Virus record (IMG/VR): IMGVR_UViG_3300025141_017123
Location: 1 to 61,035 of that record
Reading direction: 5' to 3' (one strand)
Source of the DNA: a virus
Length of the DNA: 61,035 nt
Shown here one piece after another: positions 47,344-58,700 of the stretch. The notes under the pieces are model-generated. The model was not told the origin of the DNA, made no database searches, and was given only the letters and a program-made list of their open reading frames with translations. The position numbers and the translations under genes were made by a program. Within the stretch, counting starts at the first letter, position 1. The number at the start of each line of letters is the position of its first letter.

Positions 47344-50179
47344 CGGTAAAGCAGTTACCACCGGTGCGCGCCAAAACGTAAACGAACTAAACCGCATTCC
47401 CCAAGCGGTACAACGCCAAGTTGCCGCAAATCAGCAATTAGGTGCCAGCCAAGCCCGTATTATGCAACAGCAAGGCGCAATGACCCGCCAATTGGGGTTA
47501 ATGAATAGTGCCTACGGGCAAATTGGTGCAACGCTGACTACCTTGGTGGGTATTGGCACCGCGACCATGTTTGTGCGCGATACGGGCGCAGCCCAGTTGC
47601 TAGATACACGCCTTAAAGGGCTAACTGGCTCAGCTGAAAACTACGCCAAAGTACAAGAATATTTATTTGCCACCTCTGATCGTTTAAACACCGGTTACAC
47701 CACCCTTGCCGACTCTTACAGTAAAATTTTAACGCTACAAGAAGTGGGTGTTGTTACTCAAACCCAAGGTAAAGCAATTCTAGAAGGCATGGCTAACGCC
47801 GCCGCTAAAACGGGTGCGAGCAATGTGCAGCTTGCACAAAGCTTATTTGGTATGACGCAAGGGATGACTGCCGGCGTTTTACGCGCTGAAGAGTTAAACC
47901 AAGTAACAGAACCTATGCCAGGGCTTTTGCAAAAACTTGATAAAGCAGCAGGTAAAGCTGCCGGTGGTTTTAGGCAAATGGTGAACGATGGCCAAGTAAC
48001 CAGTCAGATGTTTAAAAACTATCTGATAAAAGCGCTTAACGATTATGCGGGAGCGGCCGAGGCTACCGAAGGTAAAATAAATGCCAGCTTTGCGGAAATG
48101 GGTAACGAGTACCAGCGCTTAATACGTAAATACGAAGAGCCAGTAAACTTCGCTGTAACCAGTATTGTTGATTCAATCACCGATACCATGGCGTATTTAC
48201 GCCAAAATGAAGACGCCGTTGATGATTTAGTATTTGCAACCGGTGCATTAGCTACTGTATTAACGGGGCATTTAGTTGCGGGGCTAAGCGCAAGTACTGC
48301 AGGCTATGTTGCTAATGTGGCCGCTAAGAACCGCGCGTTAATTGCTGATGCAGCCCTAGCAAAACAAAACCAGGCCAATGCTGTTTTAGAGCTACAACGT
48401 GCCGCAGAAATGAAAGTATATGCACAGCATACATTGGCTGTGGCTAATACTACTAATTTACGCACTGCTGCTGTTGCCCGTTTAGCCGCTGCTAATACCC
48501 GCTATACAGCAACACAAGCAGCCGCAACCACCGCAACCAATATTTATACTGCCGCCGCTAGGCGTGCAACCTTAGCAGCGCGTGGCCTTAGCACCGTAAT
48601 GGGGTTGTTAGGTGGCCCTGTTGGTTTATTAGTAACAGCTGGGCTTGGCCTTGCTTACTTTGCAAGCCAGGGCGATGACGCTACAGACTCCGTTAATAAA
48701 CTTAAAGAAGCCAGTAAAGACCTAAACCCGTATGCCAATTTAACAAGTAGCCAAGCACAAGGTTTACTACTAATGGCGCAAGGTCGCATTAAAAATGCGA
48801 TTCAAATGGCTGATGAAGCACGAGAACGTTTTAACAACCCATTCTTAAAGGGTAAGTTCTCGGATGTTGAGGCGGCACAACAGCGCGTGACCGACTTAAA
48901 AAATGAAATTGTGGCTCTGCAACAAGTACTCGCAATTAAAGAAACTGAAAAGCCTAAGCCAGTTGTAACAAGTACAGCCATGCCCGATAACATTAAGCGC
49001 TTAGAAGTCAGCTTAATGGGAGAGCGCGCTAGATTAAAAGATAACTTCGATAAGCAACGACAAATGGTGACCGTTGCGCGTGAGAACGATGTAAGTAACA
49101 AAGCTAAATATGATGGTATTTTAAAGCGCTTACAGTCTAAATATTTTGAAGATCAAGGTAAAATTACTGAACGTGAAAGACAGGCTGAAATACGAAAAAA
49201 AAACCAAGCTGAAGAGTTTCGTAAAAATAAATTACAGCAAGAGCTTGAAGATCGCATAGCCGTTATTAAAGGCCATGCGGATCGTGATGCATTAGCTGCT
49301 TACAATAGTGAATTAGGTGTCGAACAAGCACGCCAACAAGCTCGTGTTGATGCTAAACGCCGCTCACAAATAGGCTTAGCGGCGAATGATGATGTAGGCG
49401 AGCTAAAATACAACACTGATAATCAGCTACGTGATTTAGAACGCCAAACAGAGCTCAATGCCGCTAGTGGTTACCATAGTGAGCGTGAAGCAAGTGAAGC
49501 CGCTCATCAAGAGCGCCTATTACAAATTAAAACCCGCAATATGGGGGCATTACAAAGTAATGTTTTAGCTTTTGCTAACTTTGAAAAACAAACAGAAGCT
49601 GAAAAATCTAACGCGATTGTTGGCTTGGGCGCTGCTACGTTTAAAACGATGGCTGGCCAAAGTAAGACTGCGTTTAAAGCCTATAAAGCGTTTGCAATAG
49701 CTCAAGCTGTTATTAATACCTACCAAGGCGCTACAGCTGCCTTTACTTCATTGGCCCCTATTCCTATTGTAGGGCCTGTTTTGGGTGGAGTTGCTGCCGC
49801 CGCCGCTGTAATGAGTGGTTTACAGCAGGTAAGACAAATTAAAGCACAGCAACCGGCGGGTATTGCGCACGGTGGTTTAGATTATGTGCCGAATGAATCT
49901 ACCTACGTATTACAGCGTGGTGAGCGTGTATTAAGCCCGAAACAAAATACAGAAATTAGCCAAATGGCGCGGCGTTACAATGCTGGCGGCGCAGCTAATG
50001 ATGGTGGTGGCTCTGGTGTAAATATACATATAACTAACCAAATTACTGTGCAAGGCGGTGCTAATGAGCAAACATCGCAATCCGTAGGCCAAGACATAGC
50101 ACGCCAAGTTGTGGGGGTTGTGGTAGCTAATATACAAAGTAACGGTGCAATTATTCGTGCCGTGCGCGGTGCAGCTTAG
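47303..50179 (+). CDS. tail tape measure protein
   Basis: 958 residues. The N-terminal tape-measure domain is recognisable (VRDTGAAQLLDTRLKGLTG, TYADSYSKIL-like helix, GMTAGVLRAEELNQVTEPMPGLLQKL). Hydrophobic spans (VMGLLGGPVGLLVTAGLGLAY; IPIVGPVLGGVAAAAAVMSGL) follow, and the C-terminus has GGLDYVPNESTYVLQRGERVLSP, usual in this family. Its length sets tail length, predicting a tail of roughly 140 nm if the usual ~1.5 angstrom per residue holds. AAGG precedes the ATG. Confidence 0.92.
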   Translation: MSNNLNLALRLSYDGKAVTTGARQNVNELNRIPQAVQRQVAANQQLGASQARIMQQQGAMTRQLGLMNSAYGQIGATLTTLVGIGTATMFVRDTGAAQLLDTRLKGLTGSAENYAKVQEYLFATSDRLNTGYTTLADSYSKILTLQEVGVVTQTQGKAILEGMANAAAKTGASNVQLAQSLFGMTQGMTAGVLRAEELNQVTEPMPGLLQKLDKAAGKAAGGFRQMVNDGQVTSQMFKNYLIKALNDYAGAAEATEGKINASFAEMGNEYQRLIRKYEEPVNFAVTSIVDSITDTMAYLRQNEDAVDDLVFATGALATVLTGHLVAGLSASTAGYVANVAAKNRALIADAALAKQNQANAVLELQRAAEMKVYAQHTLAVANTTNLRTAAVARLAAANTRYTATQAAATTATNIYTAAARRATLAARGLSTVMGLLGGPVGLLVTAGLGLAYFASQGDDATDSVNKLKEASKDLNPYANLTSSQAQGLLLMAQGRIKNAIQMADEARERFNNPFLKGKFSDVEAAQQRVTDLKNEIVALQQVLAIKETEKPKPVVTSTAMPDNIKRLEVSLMGERARLKDNFDKQRQMVTVARENDVSNKAKYDGILKRLQSKYFEDQGKITERERQAEIRKKNQAEEFRKNKLQQELEDRIAVIKGHADRDALAAYNSELGVEQARQQARVDAKRRSQIGLAANDDVGELKYNTDNQLRDLERQTELNAASGYHSEREASEAAHQERLLQIKTRNMGALQSNVLAFANFEKQTEAEKSNAIVGLGAATFKTMAGQSKTAFKAYKAFAIAQAVINTYQGATAAFTSLAPIPIVGPVLGGVAAAAAVMSGLQQVRQIKAQQPAGIAHGGLDYVPNESTYVLQRGERVLSPKQNTEISQMARRYNAGGAANDGGGSGVNIHITNQITVQGGANEQTSQSVGQDIARQVVGVVVANIQSNGAIIRAVRGAA

Positions 50180-50229
50180 TTGTTAAGTGTTTGAGATTGG
50201 TGTAAAAAGGAGTTTTAAAAAGCAAGGGA

Positions 50230-51117
50230 ATGTTTGTGAGTAATAATCTTAAAACAACAAACAAAATTTTGAAACAGTTAATTAAAAACCCCGTAATATA
50301 CTTTATCTTTTTAGCAATATTAGGCTGTAGTATTTTTGTTATTGAGTTCTTCAGCATATTTAATTTTAATTTAAATACCCCTATTGAAAGATGGGTTGCC
50401 ACGGCTACATATTTCAGTAATGTTTTTTCACCGATTTTATTGTTCGTATCGATACTTTTGCTTTATAGGACATGGAAAGATTCCAAAGAGGCTTTAGAGG
50501 TTCAAAAATTAGAGCTTATCGAAACAAGAATAGTTTTAAAGGAGCAATCTGATACACAAAGTTATAGTGTATTCAAAGAAACGCTATTCCAAGTTATTGA
50601 TCAAATTAAAAAGTTAAATGATAAAAAGTGTAAATTAAAACAAGATGAAAGAAAATGGAGTATCTTTACAGATGATAATTTTAATTTCAGAAGTATAAAA
50701 GAATCAGATATGCCATTTGAGACTTTTTTACAAGCCTACTTTTTTGAGATGAGGTCAAAACCGCTGGAAAATGATGAGCTTTCCTTAAGTTTTAAAAGTT
50801 TAATTTTTGATGATACACATATCTATATAGAAAAAATAAAAACGATAGCTCTTTTATTGAATAACATAGAAAATAATAGATATAAGCCTATATTAGAAAT
50901 TGCTATTTTTAACAGGTTAACAATATTTACATGGTTATTCTTTATAGAAATTGTCTATCATTTGTATATCTATAGTAATGATGTAGAAAAGCCTACGTCA
51001 GAACTTGTATTCATGGAAGTTGCTGGTTTAACATGTAGGCAGCTTAAAGATGTTTATTGGATTGATGCTCTTTCGGATGAAGTGCTACTTGAATTAAAAG
51101 CTCGTAAATTACTATAA
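50230..51117 (+). CDS. AbiC-like putative phage abortive infection protein (cargo)
   Basis: 295 residues; a GTG two codons downstream (50236) is better spaced from AAGGGA than the ATG. Two membrane segments (IYFIFLAILGCSIFVIEFF and YFSNVFSPILLFVSILLLY) are followed by the linker YRTWKDSKEALEVQKLELIE and TRIVLKEQSDTQ, then a helical domain starting FKETLFQVIDQIKKLND. This matches the putAbiC family (abortive infection). It is far more AT-rich than the tail genes around it and interrupts the tape measure - tail tip order. Likely a superinfection-exclusion cargo gene. Confidence 0.75.
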   Translation: MFVSNNLKTTNKILKQLIKNPVIYFIFLAILGCSIFVIEFFSIFNFNLNTPIERWVATATYFSNVFSPILLFVSILLLYRTWKDSKEALEVQKLELIETRIVLKEQSDTQSYSVFKETLFQVIDQIKKLNDKKCKLKQDERKWSIFTDDNFNFRSIKESDMPFETFLQAYFFEMRSKPLENDELSLSFKSLIFDDTHIYIEKIKTIALLLNNIENNRYKPILEIAIFNRLTIFTWLFFIEIVYHLYIYSNDVEKPTSELVFMEVAGLTCRQLKDVYWIDALSDEVLLELKARKLL

Positions 51118-51120
51118 CTA

Positions 51121-51140
51121 TGTAAACCCCTTTCCAGCCG
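51121..51140 (+). promoter_or_regulatory. late-promoter activator element upstream of tail-tip operon
   Basis: TGTAAACCCCTTTCCAGCCG, with TATACT at 51161 (40 bp from the left end). Same element and same offset as 41479. Distance to the ATG is 80 bp. Confidence 0.65.
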
Positions 51141-51166
51141 AAAGCTTACTCCTTAAATTTTATACT

Positions 51167-51200
51167 CGTTACCAGTGTTTTATTATGAAACTTGGTAACG
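51167..51200 (+). repeat. hairpin abutting the start codon
   Basis: CGTTACCA (51167-51174) and TGGTAACG (51193-51200) form a perfect 8-bp stem, extended by GTTT/AAAC; the next base is the A of the ATG. It leaves no room for a normal ribosome site. Confidence 0.75.
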
Positions 51201-51806
51201 ATGCGACCACTCCCCCTTCCCAAACGGCCTAAGCTCTCTAACTTTACGTTAGTGCCAAATAGCCAAATACACTTAAATAAAGCCAATAATGCCACTGAGG
51301 TTTACGACCTTGAAGGTGCTTATTGGGAGTTTGAAATTGAGCTTGCCAATGTGCCTGAGCGTGATGCGTTGGCGCTTGATGGTTTTATTGCTAGCTTACG
51401 CGGCCAGGTAGGCACGTTTACTTTAATTGATTACCGCCGTGAGCAGCTTGATAAAGACTTTACTGGTTATGTGCATGGTGAAAACCAAGACGGTAATATT
51501 TTAATTATTGATGGACTCCCCGCTAACCAAACCTTATTAGTTGCTGGCGAACGTATGCAAGTAGGTGTAGGCCAAAACACCGAGCTAAAAGTATTAACCC
51601 AAGATTTAGTGACGGACTCACTAGGCAATGCCACAGTAATATTTGAATCTCCCCTACGTAAAATACCAGCAGACAACACCCTAATTACTTTTAAACAACC
51701 GGTTGGTTTGTTCCGCCTTGCTGATAACAAGCAAGGGCTTGCAAGTGCTCAGTATAAAAACGGCATTGTAACCAGCTGGAAAATTAAAGGGCGGGAGGCG
51801 TTTTAA
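51201..51806 (+). CDS. distal tail / tail-tip protein
   Basis: 201 residues from ATG 51201 (a TTG three codons earlier lies in the hairpin). Beta-rich: RPKLSNFTLVPNSQIHLNKAN, YWEFEIELANVPERDALALDGF, LRGQVGTFTLIDYR, the pattern of tail proteins that precede DUF2163 genes in Mu-like siphoviruses. Assembles at the tail tip below the tape measure. First gene of the segment under the candidate late promoter. Confidence 0.7.
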   Translation: MRPLPLPKRPKLSNFTLVPNSQIHLNKANNATEVYDLEGAYWEFEIELANVPERDALALDGFIASLRGQVGTFTLIDYRREQLDKDFTGYVHGENQDGNILIIDGLPANQTLLVAGERMQVGVGQNTELKVLTQDLVTDSLGNATVIFESPLRKIPADNTLITFKQPVGLFRLADNKQGLASAQYKNGIVTSWKIKGREAF

Positions 51807-52396
51807 TGGAAAGCCTAAACGCTGCCCTACTTGATGATTTAGCCACCAGTGGTCGCGCGCGCTTTTTTGTACGCCTAGCGTTTAAAAGTGGTGATGTTTT
51901 ACTGCATACAGGTGTGGGTGAACGTCGCTTTGCTAATTTAACCTGGCATGGCGTGGGTATGCTCGGCACTGTTAGCGAAATACCCGCCAGCGATAAAAAC
52001 GACAGCACCAGCATACGCTTAACCCTGCATACTCAAGACCAATCCGTATTAGCTGAGGTGGCCGAAAACGACCCCATTAGCCAAGGCTGTGAAATTTACC
52101 TTGTAACCGTTGATGAGCATTACCGCGTTAGCCAAAGCCAGCTGCTTGAAAGCGGCTACATTGTTGCCTGTGACGTAGAGCGCGGCGATGTATCGCAAAT
52201 ACAGCTCAGTGTTGCGGGTGAAAGCGAGCGCTGGAAAGAAGCCCGTTTAAATCAACGTTGGAACGATGCTACCCAAAAATCACTATACCCGGGCGATGTA
52301 TTTTTTAGTGAACAAGCCACCGCCAATAAACAAAACCTACCTGATACACAACCTGGTAACTACATAGGAGGTAAGCGCTATGAACGTCGCCGCTAA
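51806..52396 (+). CDS. DUF2163-type tail-tip (hub) protein
   Basis: 196 residues. LATSGRARFFVRLAFKSGDVLLHTGVGERRF opens a DUF2163-like domain and the C-terminal part has ERWKEARLNQRWNDATQKSLYPGDVFF, matching the family's conserved R-x-N-x-A-x-Q-x3-P-D-x-F-like region. Similar proteins form the tail hub. One-base overlap with the preceding gene. Confidence 0.75.
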   Translation: MESLNAALLDDLATSGRARFFVRLAFKSGDVLLHTGVGERRFANLTWHGVGMLGTVSEIPASDKNDSTSIRLTLHTQDQSVLAEVAENDPISQGCEIYLVTVDEHYRVSQSQLLESGYIVACDVERGDVSQIQLSVAGESERWKEARLNQRWNDATQKSLYPGDVFFSEQATANKQNLPDTQPGNYIGGKRYERRR

Positions 52397-52790
52397 GCTT
52401 AGTGCGTTTATTAACCAACGTAACTGTGAACCGTTTAAATGGGGCAAAAATGATTGTTGTTTATTTGTTGCTGATTGGGTGCTATTTGCAACCGGTAACG
52501 ATGTCGCTGCAGACTTTAGGGGTAACTACCGCACTGAAAACGGTGCGTTTAAACAATTATTTAAACGCGGTTTAAACGATGTTCAAAGTGTGTTTAAAGA
52601 CCGTTTAAACCCATCTATACCTACTGCGTATGCCCGCCGAGGAGATTTAGCAGTAGTTAAGTTTAAAGGTGACCTAGTTGGAGGTATCGTAACGGTTAAT
52701 GCTGTTGTTTGCGTAGGTGAATTCGGTTTAGTTAGCTTACCCATGAACACCATAAAGGCAGTTTATCCTTTGGAGCCGCGCAATGTCTAA
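52380..52790 (+). CDS. DUF6950/NlpC-P60-like tail-tip protein
   Basis: 136 residues. FKWGKNDCCLFVADWVL supplies a catalytic-type Cys in the context of cell-wall peptidase relatives encoded before J-like proteins. The remaining catalytic residues are not obvious, so it may be structural. Overlaps both neighbours. It contains the longest 11-bp TTTAAA array, within coding DNA. Confidence 0.7.
   Translation: MNVAAKLSAFINQRNCEPFKWGKNDCCLFVADWVLFATGNDVAADFRGNYRTENGAFKQLFKRGLNDVQSVFKDRLNPSIPTAYARRGDLAVVKFKGDLVGGIVTVNAVVCVGEFGLVSLPMNTIKAVYPLEPRNV
52548..52609. repeat. six TTTAAA-like motifs, 12/11/11/11/11-bp spacing
   Basis: Starts at 52548, 52560, 52571, 52582 (TTCAAA), 52593 and 52604. Lies inside a coding region, where an 11-bp period cannot come from codon repetition. 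Confidence 0.85.
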
Positions 52791-55700
52791 AGTCGTTGAT
52801 ACTGTTGTAGATACTGGCGGTGATATATTTGGCCTTGGCAGAAGCATTTTTGATAAAACCGTGGGTGCTCTTTGGGACTCTCTATCCCCAGAAGTACCTG
52901 AAGAAGATTTAGCGACCCTTGGCCAGGGGTTACAAAAGGGTATAGACCAGCCTAGGCGCATTACATTTGGACGCGACCTTGTTGGGGGGGTAATTGCACA
53001 CCAAGCAGAAGTTGAAAAAGGTGACAAGAAATGGATGCAGTTAATTGTTTTAATTAACGGTGCGCCCATTGATGCCCTTGAAGAGATTTACATTGCTGAT
53101 AAAAAACTCAAAGAATATCCAAGTGAAAGTTGGGATTATGAGTTAAGCGATGGCCGCCAAACCATTGCAAACACGAAAGCGATGGCAAAAATGGCTGGCT
53201 GGACAAGTGAGCATATTGGCTTTGGTCAAAGCTATATTTTTATAGAAATTGAAAATAACCGCGAAGTGTTTGAAGACGGCATAAGCGATATGGGTTTTTT
53301 AATACGCGGTGCTCGTGTATGGGACCCGCGCGATACAAGCCAAGACCCTGACGATGAAAGCACCTGGATTTGGAGCCAAAACGCGGTACTGTGCGCACTG
53401 CACTATGTACGATTTTATGGTGCATATGAGGTACCGTTTAGCCGATTGCCGCTTCAGTGGTGGATTGCAGCCATTAATGTGTGTGACGAAAACGCCGAAT
53501 TTACCGACGCTGAGGGCGTTGTGACCACTGAGCCACGCTACACAACCAACGGTAGCTTTACGTTTAGTACTAAACCCATTGAGGTACTAAACCAATTAGA
53601 AGCCTGTTTTGCTGGTAAGATATTTAGACAGATGGGCCAGTGGTATGTTCGTGTAGGTGCCTGGTATGGCAACCCTACTCACACTATTAACCAGGATGAC
53701 GTACACGGCAATATTAAAATTAAGTGGCATGCTGATTTACGAGACCGTGCTAATGTTGTACGTGCCACTTTTACAGACCCAGACCAAAACTATGACCGTA
53801 CTGATGCACCGCCCGTAGTGTCTGCTGGGTATCAAGCCATTGATAACCAGATACTTGAAAAGTCTATATCACTCCCATTTGTGCGCAGTAGTACTACAGC
53901 ACAACGCCTTGCGACAATACATTTAGAACAAACACGTTTAGGCGAAATAGAGTTACCCCTTAAACACAAAGGCTTAGCTGCAGCTGTTGGCCGCACTGTG
54001 TATTTAAACTTACCTGGCGAATCGATAAATAATAAGGTTTACCGTGTAACAGAGCGCCGCTTTAGACTAGATGGCGGCGTGACCTTAATGTGTGTTGAAG
54101 ACGCCCCTGATTTATGGGCTGATAATTTAGTACCTGGTGCACAAAATTTAACGCCAAACAGTGACTATTTAGTGGGCAAACCTCAGCCTATTTTTGATGT
54201 ACGGGTTACCATTGATGGTGACGGCAATGGTATTATTAAATGGAACCACCCTGCGCCGCTTGCTGTACACGAGTACGATGTTGAGTTTATTAATACTGCT
54301 GCTAACGAGGCGGTATTTAAAACCTCTGTAACTTATACGCAAGTTGTAATACCTAATTTGCAACTGGGTGAGTACACCGCGCGTATTAGCGCTAAAAACA
54401 TATTTGGCCAGCGCTCATTACTTGTTGCTGTGCAATTTAGTGTACTCACCCCTACTTTGCCGACTGTGCATGTAACTGCTGATTATAACCAAATTACATT
54501 AACCGCCGAGATTACTGCAGCTGGTATTGGCACCGCGTTTGAGTGGGAGTTTTTAGGCTCTGTAGCACAACCGCAAAGTGGCGAACGTGTGCTTGCACAG
54601 ATTTATAATCGCATTGGTTTAAAAAGTGAAACTGAGTATCAATTTAGAGTTCGCAGTGTTAATCACTTAGGTTCGAGCGATTGGGTAAATATTACGGCCG
54701 CTACAACTACCGTTGATTTAACTGAATACATTAATGAATTACCACTTACAAAGCTCAGTAAGGACGCACAAACCCTAATAGAAGATATAAACACGCAAGT
54801 AGACCGCCTACGTCCTGAAACAGAGGATAATTTACCCGACGTACTTAATCGTACAATTAGCGAACTAAATTTAGAGAAAAAAACGCGTGTAGATATTGAA
54901 AAAGGGGTACTTGATCTATCAGCTAACTACACCGCGTGGCGTCAAGAATATGAAAAGCGCCAGCTTAATAATGAGCGCTTAATTGATGCATCGGTATATA
55001 TAGACCCCGACAATGGCACGATAGTTAACCGTGCGTTTGCTTATACAGACAAAACATTTAGTGAAGCTAACATAAAAATAGACGGGGTTAATTCTAAAAT
55101 AGAGTTTGAGGCTAACCGAATTACCGAGAGTGAAAATCGCTTAACGGATGCCGAGTCTAAACTGTTAGTACAAGCCGATAAAATAAACGCCAAAGTTTCA
55201 TTTACTGAAATGCAAGGTGAAATTGCCAGCGCAATTGAAGCCTTAAAGCCCGCCTATAGCTGGCAATTTAATAGCAATGATGAAGATTTTATAGGCGTAG
55301 ATAGCCACAGCGCATTAGGTTATGTTGTGTCGCTGAGCGCTATCACTTCACCGGCAATCAGCTACAACGCAGATGAAAACCCAATGTTTCGTTTACGTGT
55401 ACGCTTACACGAAAACGCAACATGGCTAGGGCAAATAAAATTTAATGATAATAGCAATGTTATAAATGTACCTGCGCCGGTTGGCAACGATTGGCAAACA
55501 CTGCAAGTGGATGCAACGGGAACCGATGGATACACAGGCGTTATAACGACACTTGAGTTTAATTTAGGTGAGTGTGACATTGATTTTATTGAAGTAGGTA
55601 AACGCGGCGCAAATGACCTGGCTTTAAATGATATAACACTACGTACAACATCGCTTGAAAATGACATCGATGGTGCTACGGGCGTTATGGCCCAGTACGC

Positions 55701-58700
55701 GACAACTGCATGGGTAGACGAGCTAGGCTATCAAACGCAATCAAACGTGGACGCCATATTAAACACCTTTGATACTACGTACAAAGTCAGTGCCACGTTA
55801 CAAGAATTTAGCGACAACGATACACTTCAAAAAGCCAATAACGCCGAGCAGTTTATTAACGGCGCAGAGGCTTACATTAAAAGCCAAATCACGTCCTTTA
55901 ATGCTGCAGAGGGTGGCATAGATTCTAAGTTTTCAAATGTTGATCAAAAGCTCGATGCGTTAGACGGTAGTATAAATCAAAATATCGTACAAGTGCGTGG
56001 CCTAGAGCTTGACTTAAAAAACGCCGATTTAAATGCCATTTTGGCCGCTGCCAATGACTTGCTGCGCAACAACGAGTTGCAAAAGCAAGGCGTAAAATTA
56101 GCCATTGCTGAAACAAACTTAAAAGCCAATGCGAACGATCTTGAATCGGTTGCACAGTCAACATTAGACCTGTTCACGATTTTTGATAAAAGCCAAGCAT
56201 CATTTAATGAACTTGTTGATGTGGTATCTAAAGATGGCCAAGCACTCGTAACGGTAGAACAAAACTTAAAAGCTAAGATAGAAGATGATACAAACAAAGC
56301 GTTAGCCACTGCGCAAGAATATACCCGCACAGCTATTGGTTATTGTGTCGATGCCGAGGGCAATATAACCAGCGAAAACGACGCTGTTAAATGTGTAACC
56401 GATGGCGGTTTATGGGTTGATGGCCCACTAGCTGAATACATTGCCAATATGCAAATTAGTGATGGCGATGAAACGGCCAGCATTAAAGAGCTACGCCAGT
56501 TATTTAAAACCGTTGACGGTAAATTAGTTGCCCGAGGCGGCTGGACGCTTGACAATAACGGCCGAGTAACAGGTATTGCTGGTTATAACGATGGCGATAT
56601 TGCCAGCCTTGACCTTGTTGGTGATGTAATACGCCAAGGGGCTATGGTAGGTGGTGAGTTCGTGCCCACATCATATGTTGATAACTCCGATCCACTTAAT
56701 CCGCAACATGTTATACGTGGCCGCTTAGAGCTAGGCGACGGCCACAAAGTCAAATCATTAGACGATATTAAAGCACAAGATGGCAACACGATTGAAATTG
56801 AGCGTGTTTACAGTGTCAATGGTCAAACAGCTTGGCACTTTCCAATGGTTGACGGCGACGTATACCAGCGAGAAAGAAAATTAGTTAATGGTGAGGCTGT
56901 TACCGGCTGGTCGGGCGCTGCAAAAATCAAGGGCGATAAAGGCGACACGCCGACGATCACCGACTTGGGTAACGGTTCGTACCAAATACAAAGTGGCTCG
57001 GATGTTATCACCATACACGATGGTTTAAACGCCCCTATTCCAACAGTGACCGACAACGGCGATGGCACCCACACCATTACCGACGGTGATGGTAATAGCA
57101 TTGTTGTTAGTGACGGTGATACGCCCGTCAAAGGCGTTGATTACTTTGATGGTAAAGACGGATCTTATGTGAGTAATATTTATAAGGCCGCCACGTCAAA
57201 GCCTGAAACGCCAACGGGCGGCAGTTTTGACGGCACAGCGGAGGTTATCCCCACCGGCTGGCAAGATACGCCGTACTACGAAGAAGGAAAAATAACCTAC
57301 ACCTCAAAAAATAGATACCATGACACGGGCGCTGCGCTTTGGGAAAAAGGCGCATGGTCTGATAGTGCAGAGTATATTATAGAAGGAAAAAAAGGCGACG
57401 CCGGTACGAGTGCTATAAACTTCTATACCAGTGCAGGCGCGTTTTCTCGCAATGGCCTTGATTATGTAAAACAAACAAATCAAGGTTGGAACGCTGGGGT
57501 TAGCTCTCAAGAGGTGTTTGTTCACGCCACGGCCTCAGCGCGCGTTTCTTCTACTTCACAAGTCATGTTAGGGCTCAGTTATGAATCCTGCCAAGGAGAT
57601 TACAACAACCTAAATTACGCTTTTTATTCATCGAATGGTGAGTTAGCCGTTTATGAAAAGGGCGAACTAAAAGGTTGGTTTGGGCCAGCGACCGGCGAAA
57701 ATAGGTTAAGCGTGGTGTGGGATGGTGTATTTGTTAAGTATTACAAAGACGCTACGTTAATTTATACCTCAGCAACAAAGCCCACCGCTCCGGTGTTATT
57801 TGATTTATGTGCCTATGATGAGGGCGCCACCTTTGCAGAGCCGATTTTTGCAGCCACAGGCCATGGCGGAGAACGGGGCCTAGACGGTAGCCGAGGCTCA
57901 GTTGAGGTGCAAGTGCCCACCTCAACGGGTGCATGGTCTGACTCTACCGCTACCGCCGCTGTACCTGGCGGCATTCCTGTAGAGCATGACCGCGTAACCA
58001 TTTATAAAGCCGGTGATCCAGCGGTTCAAACTATCAAGCGCTATAACGGCAGTGCATGGGTATCTTATACCTTGCACGTACATGGTAGCGCCTTAATTGA
58101 AGATACCTTGGACGGTAAGGTATTACGTGCGGGCACCCGTATTGAATCCCCTCGCATTGATTTAATTGGTAACAATTTTATGAAAATAGAGTTAGCCAGC
58201 GGTTTTGGCCCTGAGCAGCTTTGGTACTGGTATGGCCCAAAACTAATGAAAAATGGCTTACCCGATTTAGATCAATGCACCCGCGCAAACGCGACTGAAT
58301 GGAAAGACGTAAACGGCAACACGTTTACAAAGGGGACATTTATTGCAGGCGCACTCGAAAGCAGCGTAAGTACCTCGCAACAAGTTAATAACCCCTCAAG
58401 GGAACTCGAATTTACATCAAACGGTAATACCATTTACTTTGCTGTGAGTTACCAGTATCGGCGTACATATTTCGGCCCAAATAACGGTGATCGAATGTCT
58501 GTGTATTGCCCATCAACTCCGATATTTCAACCAGTGTCTGGGACGCTCTATTTAGAGCGCTGGAACGGCAGCAGTTGGGTTGTTGTGGTATCAAACAGTA
58601 TTACGGGTAATTACAGCTGTAGCAACGGGTTTTACGAGAGTGAGCCTGGCACCCCCAACCATCCGTACATAGCTACGACAAGCAGCCAGCGATCATTTAC

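Noticed and set aside
50360-50385. TTTAAT/TTTAAA pair 11 bp apart in the AbiC-like gene
   Set aside because: Sits in a very AT-rich stretch with only two units, so not counted as an array.
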